Shown here: positions 23,274 through 30,564 of the stretch, in pieces
Numbering within the stretch: the stretch's first letter is position 1
Layout: each line of letters opens with the position of its first letter
Position numbers and translations under genes: made by a program
Notes under the pieces: generated by a model
What the model was told of the DNA's origin: nothing
The model's database searches: none
The model's input: the letters and a program-made list of their open reading frames with translations, nothing else
NCBI GenBank assembly: GCA_934292955.1
Contig: CAKQXZ010000022.1
Location: 1 to 32,704 of the forward strand
Direction: 5' to 3'
Origin: an uncultured Clostridia bacterium
GTDB taxonomy: Bacteria; Bacillota_A; Clostridia; Christensenellales; Borkfalkiaceae
Length of the DNA: 32,704 nucleotides

Positions 23274-24284
23274 ATGGATAAATTAGCGTACCATTTTAAT
23301 AAAAAGAAGATCCCCGCTAAAACGGAAGGAAAATATAAGTATTATTATCCATGTTTGTTTAAAGAAGAAGCCAACGAACAATATGGAGATAATTATTATA
23401 TCGTTACCGAAGTTTCCGAAAGTGAATGGGGAGCATTGCTTAAACTTGACAGGCTCGAATATAATAACACTCATAAATTTACCCGTCACTCCTCTACAAT
23501 GCCGAGCGCGAATGAAGATAGGCTTTCCGTCAAACAACAGCAAAAACGCATATCCGACGACGCTACGTTAGAAGAGATTTTAGAACAAGCCACAGACGAA
23601 AACAATCTGCGTAATGCGGCATTGAATGAAAAAGAGCAATCCATAATAACCTTATACCGAAACGGATACACGCAGGCGGAAATTGCCGAAAAAACGGGCG
23701 TAACGCAAGGTTACGTTTCCTCCGCGATTAAACGGATAAATTTTAAAATAGAAAACGAATTTATTAAAAACGCTTCTCCCGACGAAATCGTTTCATATTA
23801 TTGGGAAAACTTTATGGATAAAGGCGAACTTCCGAATTATCTCGACGTAGAAACAGAGTTTGTTATCCGCTCTATATGGCAGGATTTATTGCCTTTTCTT
23901 TATAGTTTTTACAGCGTAGGTGAATTGTGCCGTTATACTCTTAAATACTATCTTTTTAACAACGAAACGATGCTTTCGGATATTGAAAAATATCTCGATT
24001 CGGCTACCAAAAGCGAACACAATCATTATAACGAATACTACAAAAATAAACCCGAAATTATCGGCGCGGTATTCGCCAGGCTGACAAACGAAAGCAAATT
24101 AAGGCAAGCGGCAGGTTTTAAGTCGAGTGGTAAATTTTATAGCGGCTTATATTATACGCTTGAAAAAATAACTAATCGACTGCACGTTACGCCGTATGAA
24201 TTTTTAACCGAAAGACTTTATCCGTTCGTCGCAAATTGGCGCAACAAACGGCTGACAAATTTTTATAAGTATTACAAAAAATAA
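23274..24284 (+). CDS. Sigma-70-like HTH regulator of the element
   Basis: 336 residues from ATG 23274. No clear ribosome binding site precedes it, so the start is uncertain. The central part has a sigma region 4-type helix-turn-helix: LNEKEQSIITLYRNGYTQAE (117-136) then IAEKTGVTQGYVSSAIKRI. The C-terminal ~180 residues (DVETEFVIRSIWQDLLPFLY onward) are helical and aromatic-rich, without a family I can name. It probably binds DNA and controls mobility or cargo promoters. A second, 5'-truncated copy lies at 265-846, with a ~340-base stretch almost identical in DNA between the two and lower identity outside it. It precedes the MobV-like and integrase genes, separated by a terminator. Confidence 0.75.
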   Translation: MDKLAYHFNKKKIPAKTEGKYKYYYPCLFKEEANEQYGDNYYIVTEVSESEWGALLKLDRLEYNNTHKFTRHSSTMPSANEDRLSVKQQQKRISDDATLEEILEQATDENNLRNAALNEKEQSIITLYRNGYTQAEIAEKTGVTQGYVSSAIKRINFKIENEFIKNASPDEIVSYYWENFMDKGELPNYLDVETEFVIRSIWQDLLPFLYSFYSVGELCRYTLKYYLFNNETMLSDIEKYLDSATKSEHNHYNEYYKNKPEIIGAVFARLTNESKLRQAAGFKSSGKFYSGLYYTLEKITNRLHVTPYEFLTERLYPFVANWRNKRLTNFYKYYKK

Positions 24285-24340
24285 TTTTAGACTTTTGTAA
24301 TATTTTCGGCGTTCTCGTGGCTTAGTAGTAGAAAACGCGT

Positions 24341-24373
24341 AAATCGACCTTTACAACAAAGGTCGATTTTTTT
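24341..24373 (+). terminator. Terminator between sigma-like gene and MobV-like gene
   Basis: AAATCGACCTTT (24341-24352) and AAAGGTCGATTT (24358-24369) with loop ACAAC and a T-run. Outer AACGC/GCGTT bases extend the fold to about 24335-24380. The position just upstream of a MobV-like gene would also suit an oriT hairpin, but the T-run favours a terminator. Confidence 0.8.
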
Positions 24374-24419
24374 CTGCGTTAAAATTTTTAGCCGAATGAA
24401 GGCAATGGAGGTGAAAAAA

Positions 24420-25229
24420 ATGAATAATTATTATTGGAACAAACGAAACGTATCGCTTGATAAAGACGAAATCGCGCCGTGGAAATTACCGAGAGAAAAA
24501 CACGCGACGATCTCTGTCCTTTTGCATAGAGAAAACGAACTGCAAACCGTGGACGATTATCTCGCAACTTGCGAAGAACTTTACGACGTCGATTATAAAA
24601 AGCGATTAAACGGTTCGACGACCGAAGCGTGGAACGAAACGTTAAACCGATTACACGCCCGCTACAACAAGCGAAAAAACAACAAGGTTTTAGAGTGTTT
24701 ACAATTCGGCGGCAACAAAGAGTTTTGGGACGGATTTCAATCGAAGAATGAAATACTTGCTTATTTTGAAAAATGTTACGAATACGCCGCTCAAAAAATC
24801 GGCTATATGCAAACGGATAAGAACATTATTTGCGCTGTAAAGATTTTTCAGCCGAACAGGCGAAATCTTTTCGTATATTACTTGCCCGTTACCGAAATAT
24901 GGCAAGAAAAAGTTATGGGCAACGAGAAAAACGAATACGGCGCACGTTTACAAAAGACTGACGAACACGGAGAACCTGTATATCGTTTGAGAATAAATCG
25001 CAAAACACCGATTTTATCTCATTCGGCGTTCTGGAAACGACGCGGCGGACTTACCGCGTATTCGGAATTGCAGGAAGATTTTTATAATCGTATATCATCG
25101 TTATACGGAGCAGTACGCGGCAAAAGCACTTCGCTCATAAAGAATACCGCGCAAGAACAAATCAGTCGTTATAACCGCGAACAGGGCGACGCCTACGACG
25201 AAAAATATTTCGACGACAGCCCGTATTAA
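24420..25229 (+). CDS. MobV/Pre-like protein lacking the relaxase histidine triad
   Basis: 269 residues from ATG 24420 with GGAGGTG at 24407-24413. Several stretches follow the plasmid recombination enzyme (Pre/MobV) pattern: LHARYNKRK, FGGNKEFWDGF, then AVKIFQPNRRNLFVYYLPV (residues ~139-157), and LTAYSELQEDFYNRISSLYG, which matches the ELQ.DFY...G.KYG end of the family. In active MobV the third stretch reads AV.H.DE..PH.H...VP. Here the spacing and hydrophobic pattern remain, but the histidines and acidic residues are I, Q, P, N and F. The protein is therefore unlikely to nick DNA in the usual way. It may be a structural homologue, for example a recombination or replication accessory factor. 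It lies just before the integrase. Confidence 0.65.
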   Translation: MNNYYWNKRNVSLDKDEIAPWKLPREKHATISVLLHRENELQTVDDYLATCEELYDVDYKKRLNGSTTEAWNETLNRLHARYNKRKNNKVLECLQFGGNKEFWDGFQSKNEILAYFEKCYEYAAQKIGYMQTDKNIICAVKIFQPNRRNLFVYYLPVTEIWQEKVMGNEKNEYGARLQKTDEHGEPVYRLRINRKTPILSHSAFWKRRGGLTAYSELQEDFYNRISSLYGAVRGKSTSLIKNTAQEQISRYNREQGDAYDEKYFDDSPY

Positions 25230-25249
25230 AAATTTTAAAGGAGGAATCT

Positions 25250-25327
25250 GTGAAAAAGGTACAACGCCGAGCAGAAAAAGAACATCATATTTGCACACAA
25301 TTAAAAATAAGGAGATTTGAATTATAA
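25250..25327 (+). CDS. 25-aa leader-type peptide before the integrase
   Basis: GTG 25250 with GGAGGA (25240-25245) five bases upstream begins MKKVQRRAEKEHHICTQL and stops with TAA at 25325-25327. It is basic and short, and overlaps the apparent start of the integrase frame. The strong ribosome binding site suggests it is translated, perhaps as a coupling leader for the integrase. No homologue comes to mind. Confidence 0.4.
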   Translation: MKKVQRRAEKEHHICTQLKIRRFEL

Positions 25328-26543
25328 GAGATTAAATTGTAACACCGTAGCCGCCGAAGACGACGTTCTTTCGGCATTATGCGGACAACTTTCGTCAATA
25401 AAAAACGTTATGAACGAATTAGTTCGCAAAAGGGAAAACAGGGAAACTTTCGACAAAGGCTCGAAATCAGGTTTTAAATTTACAAAACAGGAGATTAAGG
25501 CTATGCCGAATTATATTAAAAAGATTTTTATAGCAAACAATTACATAGTAAATTACCGAATAACAAGCAACGGTTATTACGAAGCCCGTATACGACGTAA
25601 AAATATGTATATCGAAGCATCGGGAAGAGATTTTGAAACTATGCGCAAACGCTTTATGGACAGACTCACCTCTTATTACGACCGTTCAGACGAAACCTCG
25701 CAACAACAGATTAAGGAAGTTAAAACCGCCGATAAAGTTTTATTTACCGATTACGCCGAAGAATGGCTTAAAATCAAAGAACAAACGACGAAACCGTCTA
25801 CTTTTAAAGAATACGAAAGGTCTTATCGCGTAGATTTAGCCCCGATTTTTACAAAGCGTACTTTAAGCGATATAACGAGATCGGATTTGCAGACTTACCT
25901 GTTCGGAATTATTAAAGAAGGCAAACACAGGAAGGCGGAAAAACTCGCCCTTATGCTTAACTGCATTTTTGATATGGCTGCCGAGGACTACGATATCACT
26001 TCGCCTATGAGAAAAGTCGTTTTACCCAGTTACCAATGCAAATCGGGACAAGCACTCACAAAGGACGAAGAAGAACGGCTCGTAAAATATTGCCTGACAC
26101 ATAAGGACGTGGAAGGGACAGACGCTTTACTCGTGCTTTTATTTTTCGGCTTAAGAAAATCCGAACTAAAAAGTTTACGGATAATCGACGATAACTGGCT
26201 TGAGTGTGAAACAAGTAAAGAACGGCTTGGTCAAAACGTAGTTTTAAGAAAAATTCCGTTTACGCCCGCGGCAAAAAAAGTTATTCCGTATATCGACTTT
26301 GAAAAAGCAAAAAACGCCAACTTAAATACGGTAGCGACGAGAATGAAAAGGCTTTTTTCTAATCACCACCCGCACGAATTACGACACACTTTTATTACGA
26401 GATGCAAAGAATGCGGAGTTCAAAGCGAAGTAGTGAGTATATGGGCGGGACATTCTTTAAGCGGAACGATAACCACAACGGTTTACACCCATTATTCCGA
26501 CGAATTCCAACTGAAAGAAGCCGAAAAGGTAAATTACAGATAA
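25317..26543 (+). CDS. int: Tyrosine recombinase (integrase) of the tRNA-Gln element
   Basis: Up to 408 residues. Catalytic residues are visible: R280 (FFGLRKSEL), H353/R356 (HPHELRHTF), H379 (WAGHS) and the nucleophile Y390 (TTTVYTHY). An AP2-like arm-binding strand region (YRITSNGYYEARIRRKNMYI, ~80-99) and a SAM-like core-binding domain (~143-235, FTDYAEEWLKIKEQ) precede them. It catalyses integration and excision, here most likely at the tRNA-Gln 3' end. The start is uncertain: TTG 25317 sits only one or two bases after AAGGAGA, while the next ATG (25410) has no ribosome binding site. A 25-residue open frame overlaps the start. The gene ends about 200 bases from the first att fragment. Confidence 0.92.
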   Translation: MNYKRLNCNTVAAEDDVLSALCGQLSSIKNVMNELVRKRENRETFDKGSKSGFKFTKQEIKAMPNYIKKIFIANNYIVNYRITSNGYYEARIRRKNMYIEASGRDFETMRKRFMDRLTSYYDRSDETSQQQIKEVKTADKVLFTDYAEEWLKIKEQTTKPSTFKEYERSYRVDLAPIFTKRTLSDITRSDLQTYLFGIIKEGKHRKAEKLALMLNCIFDMAAEDYDITSPMRKVVLPSYQCKSGQALTKDEEERLVKYCLTHKDVEGTDALLVLLFFGLRKSELKSLRIIDDNWLECETSKERLGQNVVLRKIPFTPAAKKVIPYIDFEKAKNANLNTVATRMKRLFSNHHPHELRHTFITRCKECGVQSEVVSIWAGHSLSGTITTTVYTHYSDEFQLKEAEKVNYR

Positions 26544-26546
26544 AAC

Positions 26547-26674
26547 TTTCCCCAAGCGGAAAGCAAAATTAAAAAAACAAAAAAAATTTTATCAGTAAAA
26601 TCAATTAGAAACGAGTTCAAAAAGCAAAAATTCACGCCGAAAACTTTCCCCAAAATTTTCCCCATTTTGGGGAA
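26547..26674. promoter_or_regulatory. Right-end TTTCCCC repeats, possible integrase arm sites
   Basis: TTTCCCC at 26547-26553, 26645-26651 and 26657-26663, plus an inverted GGGGAA at 26669-26674. The paired copies start 12 bases apart, as in element 1 (893 and 905). The left-end pair is at 1330 and 1340. Confidence 0.45.
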
Positions 26675-26716
26675 GATTCAGCCGTTTACGGCATTTGCTA
26701 AGCACGCCGTAAAAGC

Positions 26717-26745
26717 AAAAAATCTCAGGTGAAACCTGAGATTTT
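26717..26745 (-). terminator. Hairpin terminator beyond partial att site 3
   Basis: The same ATCTCAGG/CCTGAGAT stem as at 967-994, with T-run on either strand. It could end integrase transcription on the plus strand as well as tRNA readthrough on the minus strand. Confidence 0.7.
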
Positions 26746-26747
26746 GG

Positions 26748-26767
26748 TGGCTGGGGTGGAGAGATTT
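26748..26767 (-). repeat. Partial att site 3 (tRNA-Gln 3' end)
   Basis: Twenty bases identical to 27156-27175, ending inside the T loop. Segment B follows. Confidence 0.8.
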
Positions 26768-26950
26768 GTAAGGAGCGAAGCGACGGAATAGCGTTTTGCT
26801 CGACAAAAAATTATATATTTTTGGCAAAACGCGTCACTCCCGGACAGTTGAAAAGGAATTTTTTAACGTTCCGGGAGGAAAACTCCCGCCCTCAACGAGG
26901 GCATAAAGAAAAGCAGCCGCATAAACATATGCGACTGTTTTCTTTGTTTC
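26768..26950. other. Segment B: 183-bp module between two 20-base att fragments
   Basis: Present only at the right end of element 2. It contains an inverted repeat GCGTTTTGC/GCAAAACGC with an AT-rich spacer (about 26792-26833), CACTCCCGGAC, which resembles the tRNA att region, a GCCCTC/GAGGGC hairpin, and the terminator at 26905-26946. No coding capacity. It looks like an extra module analogous in layout to segment A. Confidence 0.55.
26905..26946 (-). terminator. Terminator beyond partial att site 4
   Basis: AAAGAAAAGCAG and CTGTTTTCTTT with inner CGCATA/TATGCG make an imperfect stem with T-rich ends, unlike the other terminators in sequence but in the same position relative to a tRNA 3' fragment. 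Confidence 0.6.
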
Positions 26951-26970
26951 TGGCTGGGGTGGAGAGATTT
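26951..26970 (-). repeat. Partial att site 4 (tRNA-Gln 3' end)
   Basis: Twenty bases identical to 27156-27175. The next base and the downstream DNA match those after partial site 1 (segment A). Confidence 0.8.
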
Positions 26971-27155
26971 TCCTCTTGATATTTGCAAAGCAAATTCTGA
27001 AATTTAAGCCGATGCTTTGCAAATATCTTCGGTCATCGCTAAAAACAGTCCGCAGGACTGTTTTTCCGCCTGGCGGCGTCGCTCTTAGTTCAAATCTCTC
27101 TTTAACCGCTTTGCAAGTAAAATAAAAAGAACAGGCAGAAGCCTGTTCTTTTATT
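26971..27155. repeat. Segment A, copy 2, next to tRNA-Gln
   Basis: Matches 1017-1202 with about six differences. The 14-base inverted repeat is at 26978-26991 and 27014-27027. Near its end GTTCAAATCTCTC repeats the tRNA T arm in the opposite orientation, so 9-base inverted T-arm sequences flank the hairpin part. Confidence 0.75.
27124..27152 (-). terminator. tRNA-Gln terminator
   Basis: AGAACAGGC and GCCTGTTCT stem around AGAA, with a T-run on the minus strand, four bases after the CCA end. Confidence 0.85.
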
Positions 27156-27230
27156 TGGCTGGGGTGGAGAGATTTGAACTCCCGGATGACGGAGTCAGAG
27201 TCCGTAGCCTTACCGCTTGGCGACACCCCA
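27156..27230 (-). tRNA. tRNA-Gln (anticodon CUG)
   Basis: The minus strand folds as a complete cloverleaf of 75 bases including an encoded CCA: acceptor TGGGGTG/CACCCCA, D arm GCC...GGC, anticodon stem ACGGA/TCCGT with loop CTCTGAC (anticodon CTG at 27196-27198), variable loop CATCC, and T arm GGGAG/CTCTC around TTCAAAT. The element to its left uses its 3' 45 bases as the attachment core, so integration leaves the tRNA intact. It has a promoter upstream and a terminator downstream. Confidence 0.97.
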
Positions 27231-27294
27231 ATATTTCTTGCCAAAACGACGGCCGATTACTCTGCCGCGCCCGACAAACCCACTTTACCACGAT

Positions 27295-27323
27295 ATTTTA
27301 CACATTTTTTCGTCGTTTGGCAA
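27295..27323 (-). promoter_or_regulatory. tRNA-Gln promoter
   Basis: TTGCCA (27318-27323), a 17-base spacer and TAAAAT (27295-27300), the latter preceded by TGTG, about 65 bases upstream of the tRNA. It lies outside the element, so tRNA expression does not depend on the insert. Confidence 0.75.
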
Positions 27324-27403
27324 GCGTTTTTATATCGATTTTTATTTTTTTCTTTTTTAATTCGATAATTACCCTACCCGAAAAGAAATTTTGTAATTGA
27401 ATA

Positions 27404-27432
27404 TTGACTTTCGCCGTACGGTATGATAAAAT
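27404..27432 (+). promoter_or_regulatory. Promoter of the InlB/BspA lipoprotein gene
   Basis: TTGACT (27404-27409), a 17-base spacer and TAAAAT (27427-27432), with AAGGAG about ten bases before ATG 27457. Confidence 0.75.
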
Positions 27433-27456
27433 CTTGATAATAAGGAGAAATAAAAA

Positions 27457-29631
27457 ATGAAAAAAGGAATTCAATTATTGAGCATGATTTTGTGCTTTAT
27501 TGTTTTATTTCCACTTACAGGCTGTGGATTACGTTTATACGAGAGCGATTATTTCATCTATACCGTTGGTTACGACTCTAATAAAGTTTCTATTTTAGGA
27601 TTAACCAATAAGGGACGAGAGCAAGAATATCTGATTGTTCCAGAAAAAATAGATGGCAAAGCGGTTATTGCGTTAAGTGCTAGCGATTATACAACAAAAA
27701 AAATAGGAGAAAAATTCGGCGATAAGAAGTATTCCGGCGTACAAAGCGACAACATAAAGAAAATGTTTGTTGTTCCAACGGTGAGTGTAGAGTACGATGC
27801 TTTTTTTCAATATGTAAAGGATTGTATAGAAGTGTTCTATGTGTCTAACGATGTGAGATTGCAAGATAACCGCCACCATTATATTTATTATTACACAAAT
27901 TACAATGTTGAATACAATAGAAGATCAGAAGGGATTGCTGCAAACATATCATATTATTATAATTACGAGCAAGCCCCTAATAACGGATATTATTGGATAG
28001 ATAATTATAAATACGGAGAAAAGATCGAATATATTCCGCCGATTCCCGAAAGAGATGGATATGCTTTTGACGGATGGTATAAAGAAAGTGATTGTATAAA
28101 CAAGTGGGATTTTGAAACAGACGCTTTACCGCAGGCGCAGGTTGATGATCAAGGACAAGAAATTTACCAAGAAACGAAATTATACGCAAAGTGGATAAGC
28201 GTTTTGGATTTGGGGGGTGACACAAATTATGTCACAATTGAAAACGATGATAATACTTTAACTTTTGTTAGGTATAACGGAGAATATTCCGGATCTACAT
28301 TCTATATCCCTGAAACTATTGGCGGGAAGACTGTTACGGAAATCGCCGCGCATGCGTTCGACGGGGAAACTAATATTACTGAAATTGTATTGCCGAAGAC
28401 AATCAAAAAAATATCAGCTTATGCTTTTGCCGGACTTGAAAACTTAACGACGATTACGTTTGCGGGAACCGGACAACCTCAACTGGAGAAGATAGGTTAC
28501 GGGGCTTTCTCGGGATGTACAAATTTAAAAAAATTTAATTCGTCCGCTGCAGAAACGCTTAATATGCCAAGCAGTGTTAAATTCATAGATTGCTACGCTT
28601 TTTACGGTACCGGATTTACGGAGATTTTTCTTGGCGCGAATATCTATTATATAGGCGACGTGGCATTTTCCAACATCGCGGGATTAAAAAATATATCGGT
28701 AACCGGTAATTCGATGTATTTTAGCAGTAACGGCGCGTTATATAATTCTGACGGCTGGCTTATGCAATATCCGGTAGGAAAAGATGACACAAGTTTCACT
28801 ATACCGTCAAGCGTATCGAATGTGGCAATAAGGCATATTTCGCAATTTGCATTTATGGGCGAGAATAACTTAGATACCATAAATTTAGGCAACGTTATTA
28901 CTATTGATTCGTATGCTTTCGCGGGGTGTACAAAATTATCCGGGTTTGACAATGCGTCTAATATCGAATATGTCGGACCGTTTGCTTTAGACGACACACA
29001 GATAATGCTCGGAACGCAAGATTTTATAACTTTAGGCAAGGTGTTGTATAAATATAAAGGTACGGCGAGCGTATTGGAAGCAAGCGATTTTCCGTCGGGA
29101 GTAACCAGAATTGCTTCAAACGCGTTTTGTTGTAATGATAATATCGAAAAAATATACTTACCGAATAAAATAATTGATATAGATAACAACGCGTTTGTTG
29201 ACTGCGCAAATCTGGAAGAAATAATTTATTACAATGATATATTGCCCGATGTCGGGAAGTATTCATTCCATGCATTACCCGATACGTTTAAGTTCAAGTG
29301 CAGAAAAAGATTGATAGACTCTTTAACGTCAAGCAACAATTGGTATTCGCAACGAGATGTGTTGTCGGCTATATCGACGGAAGTGTATTTTGAAGATATA
29401 AACAAAACCGCAACGTTCTATTGGGGAGAAACTATAAAATTGCCGACGGAAACAATAGCCGGCAAACACATTAAGGGTTGGCTAAGAGTAGATGAAAGTA
29501 CGGGGCAAACTTGCGGAAATTATTTATCATCTTCAAGCGTTTGGAATGAAACGGTTTCGCATGCGACTTATAGGGCTGACACGGAGACTTTGTATTCCAC
29601 CGATTCCCGAACGCGACGAATACGCTTTTGA
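27457..29631 (+). CDS. Surface lipoprotein with InlB repeat and BspA-type leucine-rich repeats (frameshifted C-terminus)
   Basis: 724 residues as read. A signal peptide ends in the lipobox LTGC (about residues 20-23), so it is predicted to be a membrane-anchored surface lipoprotein. An InlB B-repeat (IPPIPERDGYAFDGWYKES ... LYAKWI) covers ~193-247. Then come BspA-like LRR_5 repeats (~250-620) with the pattern IxxxAFxGxxxLxxI. The frame ends with SDSRTRRIRF, but the next frame continues with a second InlB repeat (PPIPERDEYAFDGWYKES) to TAA at 29765-29767. The junction near 29590 lacks two bases compared with repeat 1 (TATT instead of TATATT), so the intended product was probably ~770 residues. 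InlB and BspA repeats mediate adhesion. Whether the frameshift is real or a sequence error cannot be told. Confidence 0.85.
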   Translation: MKKGIQLLSMILCFIVLFPLTGCGLRLYESDYFIYTVGYDSNKVSILGLTNKGREQEYLIVPEKIDGKAVIALSASDYTTKKIGEKFGDKKYSGVQSDNIKKMFVVPTVSVEYDAFFQYVKDCIEVFYVSNDVRLQDNRHHYIYYYTNYNVEYNRRSEGIAANISYYYNYEQAPNNGYYWIDNYKYGEKIEYIPPIPERDGYAFDGWYKESDCINKWDFETDALPQAQVDDQGQEIYQETKLYAKWISVLDLGGDTNYVTIENDDNTLTFVRYNGEYSGSTFYIPETIGGKTVTEIAAHAFDGETNITEIVLPKTIKKISAYAFAGLENLTTITFAGTGQPQLEKIGYGAFSGCTNLKKFNSSAAETLNMPSSVKFIDCYAFYGTGFTEIFLGANIYYIGDVAFSNIAGLKNISVTGNSMYFSSNGALYNSDGWLMQYPVGKDDTSFTIPSSVSNVAIRHISQFAFMGENNLDTINLGNVITIDSYAFAGCTKLSGFDNASNIEYVGPFALDDTQIMLGTQDFITLGKVLYKYKGTASVLEASDFPSGVTRIASNAFCCNDNIEKIYLPNKIIDIDNNAFVDCANLEEIIYYNDILPDVGKYSFHALPDTFKFKCRKRLIDSLTSSNNWYSQRDVLSAISTEVYFEDINKTATFYWGETIKLPTETIAGKHIKGWLRVDESTGQTCGNYLSSSSVWNETVSHATYRADTETLYSTDSRTRRIRF
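28081..28197 (+). repeat. InlB-repeat DNA copy 1
   Basis: 117 bases matching 29642-29758 with a single visible difference (ACC against ATC within the IYQE codons). Near-identity at DNA level implies recent duplication or gene conversion within the gene. Confidence 0.85.
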
Positions 29632-29767
29632 CGGGTGGTACAAAGAAAGTGATTGTATAAACAAGTGGGATTTTGAAACAGACGCTTTACCGCAGGCGCA
29701 GGTTGATGATCAAGGACAAGAAATTTATCAAGAAACGAAATTATACGCAAAGTGGATAAAAAACTAA
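29599..29767 (+). pseudogene. Detached out-of-frame second InlB repeat of the lipoprotein
   Basis: From CCACCGATTCCC onward the second frame encodes the full InlB repeat, ending LYAKWIKN with TAA at 29765-29767. It belongs to the preceding lipoprotein and is cut off by the 2-base loss just upstream. No start codon with a ribosome binding site would express it alone. Confidence 0.75.
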
Positions 29768-29781
29768 AGGAGGAATAAGAA

Positions 29782-30366
29782 TTGAAGAAGAAAATAATCG
29801 GTATTTTGTTGTGTTTTGTGATAATCATAAGTTTTTCCGGATGCGCAAATTCGAATGAAAAACACATGAAAAAATATATGAATTCAATTGAATTGGAATA
29901 TGAAGGTTATTACATTTCAAACAAGCAAGAAGATGGCAGTTTGAGAATTGCAGGAATGCAATTGCCCGCTACTGTGAGTTTAAGAGGGGTAACTCTTTAT
30001 ATTAGCGATTCAAAAAACGAAGAACAAGGGTTCGATGGATACACTATTCAAATCGATGATCAAACAATTGAAATAACGGTTGATTATTTTAAATCTCAAA
30101 GCAATGCGTTTAATAAAATATTGAAAATGTGGGATGAGAATACAGATTCGAAACAAAACTCGCAAAAAATTAACATTGGTCCCTTATTTGTTTTCGATAA
30201 TGAACTATTTGTTTGTTCTTCATACAAGCCGCCGGAGTGGATGTTCGATTGGAAAGGTAAAATACCGCTGATGCTATACCGCTTTAATGAAAATGATTAT
30301 TCATTGCAATATGCGGGGTATTTTGATAGACCGCTTTCTACAGGGTATATTTGCAAAAACAAGTAA
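29782..30366 (+). CDS. Small lipoprotein of unknown function
   Basis: 194 residues from TTG 29782, with AGGAGG eight bases upstream. The signal peptide (KKKIIGILLCFVIIISF) ends in the lipobox FSGC, so it is a predicted lipoprotein. The mature part is beta-rich (ELEYEGYYISNKQEDGSL, IQIDDQTIEITVDYF, IGPLFVFDNELFVCSS) and shows no family I recognise. It follows the frameshifted lipoprotein by 14 bases, so both are likely one transcript ending at the terminator at 30413. Confidence 0.75.
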   Translation: MKKKIIGILLCFVIIISFSGCANSNEKHMKKYMNSIELEYEGYYISNKQEDGSLRIAGMQLPATVSLRGVTLYISDSKNEEQGFDGYTIQIDDQTIEITVDYFKSQSNAFNKILKMWDENTDSKQNSQKINIGPLFVFDNELFVCSSYKPPEWMFDWKGKIPLMLYRFNENDYSLQYAGYFDRPLSTGYICKNK

Positions 30367-30412
30367 GACAATTAAAAACAAGAGGAAAAACAAAATGGAC
30401 AAAAAACTAAAG

Positions 30413-30442
30413 AAAACTCCGCAAATCGATGCGGAGTTTTTT
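30413..30442 (+). terminator. Terminator after the lipoprotein pair
   Basis: AAAACTCCGCA (30413-30423) and TGCGGAGTTTT (30430-30440) with loop AATCGA and a T-run. The rest of 30367-30564 holds only low-complexity alternating repeats and no gene. Confidence 0.85.
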
Positions 30443-30564
30443 CTGTGCGAAGTTTTTTCTGTAATTTCGGCAGTTCATTGCGATTCGCATTCGTTCACAG
30501 AGAGCCGCGTCAACGGTTCATTACGATTCGCGTTACCGGTTTCATTATGCATTATGCGTTACGC

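Larger units (their letters stand above)
26602..26767. repeat. Element right-end repeat, copy 2 (element 2)
   Basis: Matches 850-1016 across its length: TTTCCCC pair, terminator and 20-base tRNA fragment in the same order. It follows the integrase by about 60 bases. The 612-base region 26544-27155 holds no gene, only this repeat, segment B and segment A. Confidence 0.85.
1203..27200. mobile_element. tRNA-Gln-integrated ~26 kb defence island (element 2)
   Basis: The boundaries are the 45-base direct repeats at 1203-1247 and 27156-27200. A tyrosine integrase lies next to the right end, with TTTCCCC direct repeats near both ends that could be arm-type integrase sites. The cargo is hipBA, a CpXC protein, an extended type III restriction operon with an AAA-protease-macrodomain protein, VWA, HTH-like, DUF2130 and unknown genes. 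A DUF4143 ATPase, a sigma-like regulator and a MobV-like protein precede the integrase. No type IV secretion gene is present, so if it moves between cells it needs help from another element. The right end additionally contains segment B and two 20-base att fragments, which suggests more than one integration event. Confidence 0.88.

Noticed and set aside
24335..24380. oriT of the MobV-like gene
   Set aside because: The hairpin has a proper T-run and sits right after the sigma-like gene, so a terminator is the simpler reading; no MobV nick consensus was recognised.
1203..27200. Self-transmissible conjugative element
   Set aside because: No VirB4, coupling protein or other type IV secretion gene, and the only relaxase-like protein lacks its triad.
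26834..27244. Open frame across the tRNA-Gln gene and segment A
   Set aside because: It translates the tRNA, terminator and att repeats; not coding.
28647..29189. A 180-codon open frame on the minus strand
   Set aside because: Antisense to the leucine-rich repeats of the lipoprotein; no ribosome binding site or family signal.
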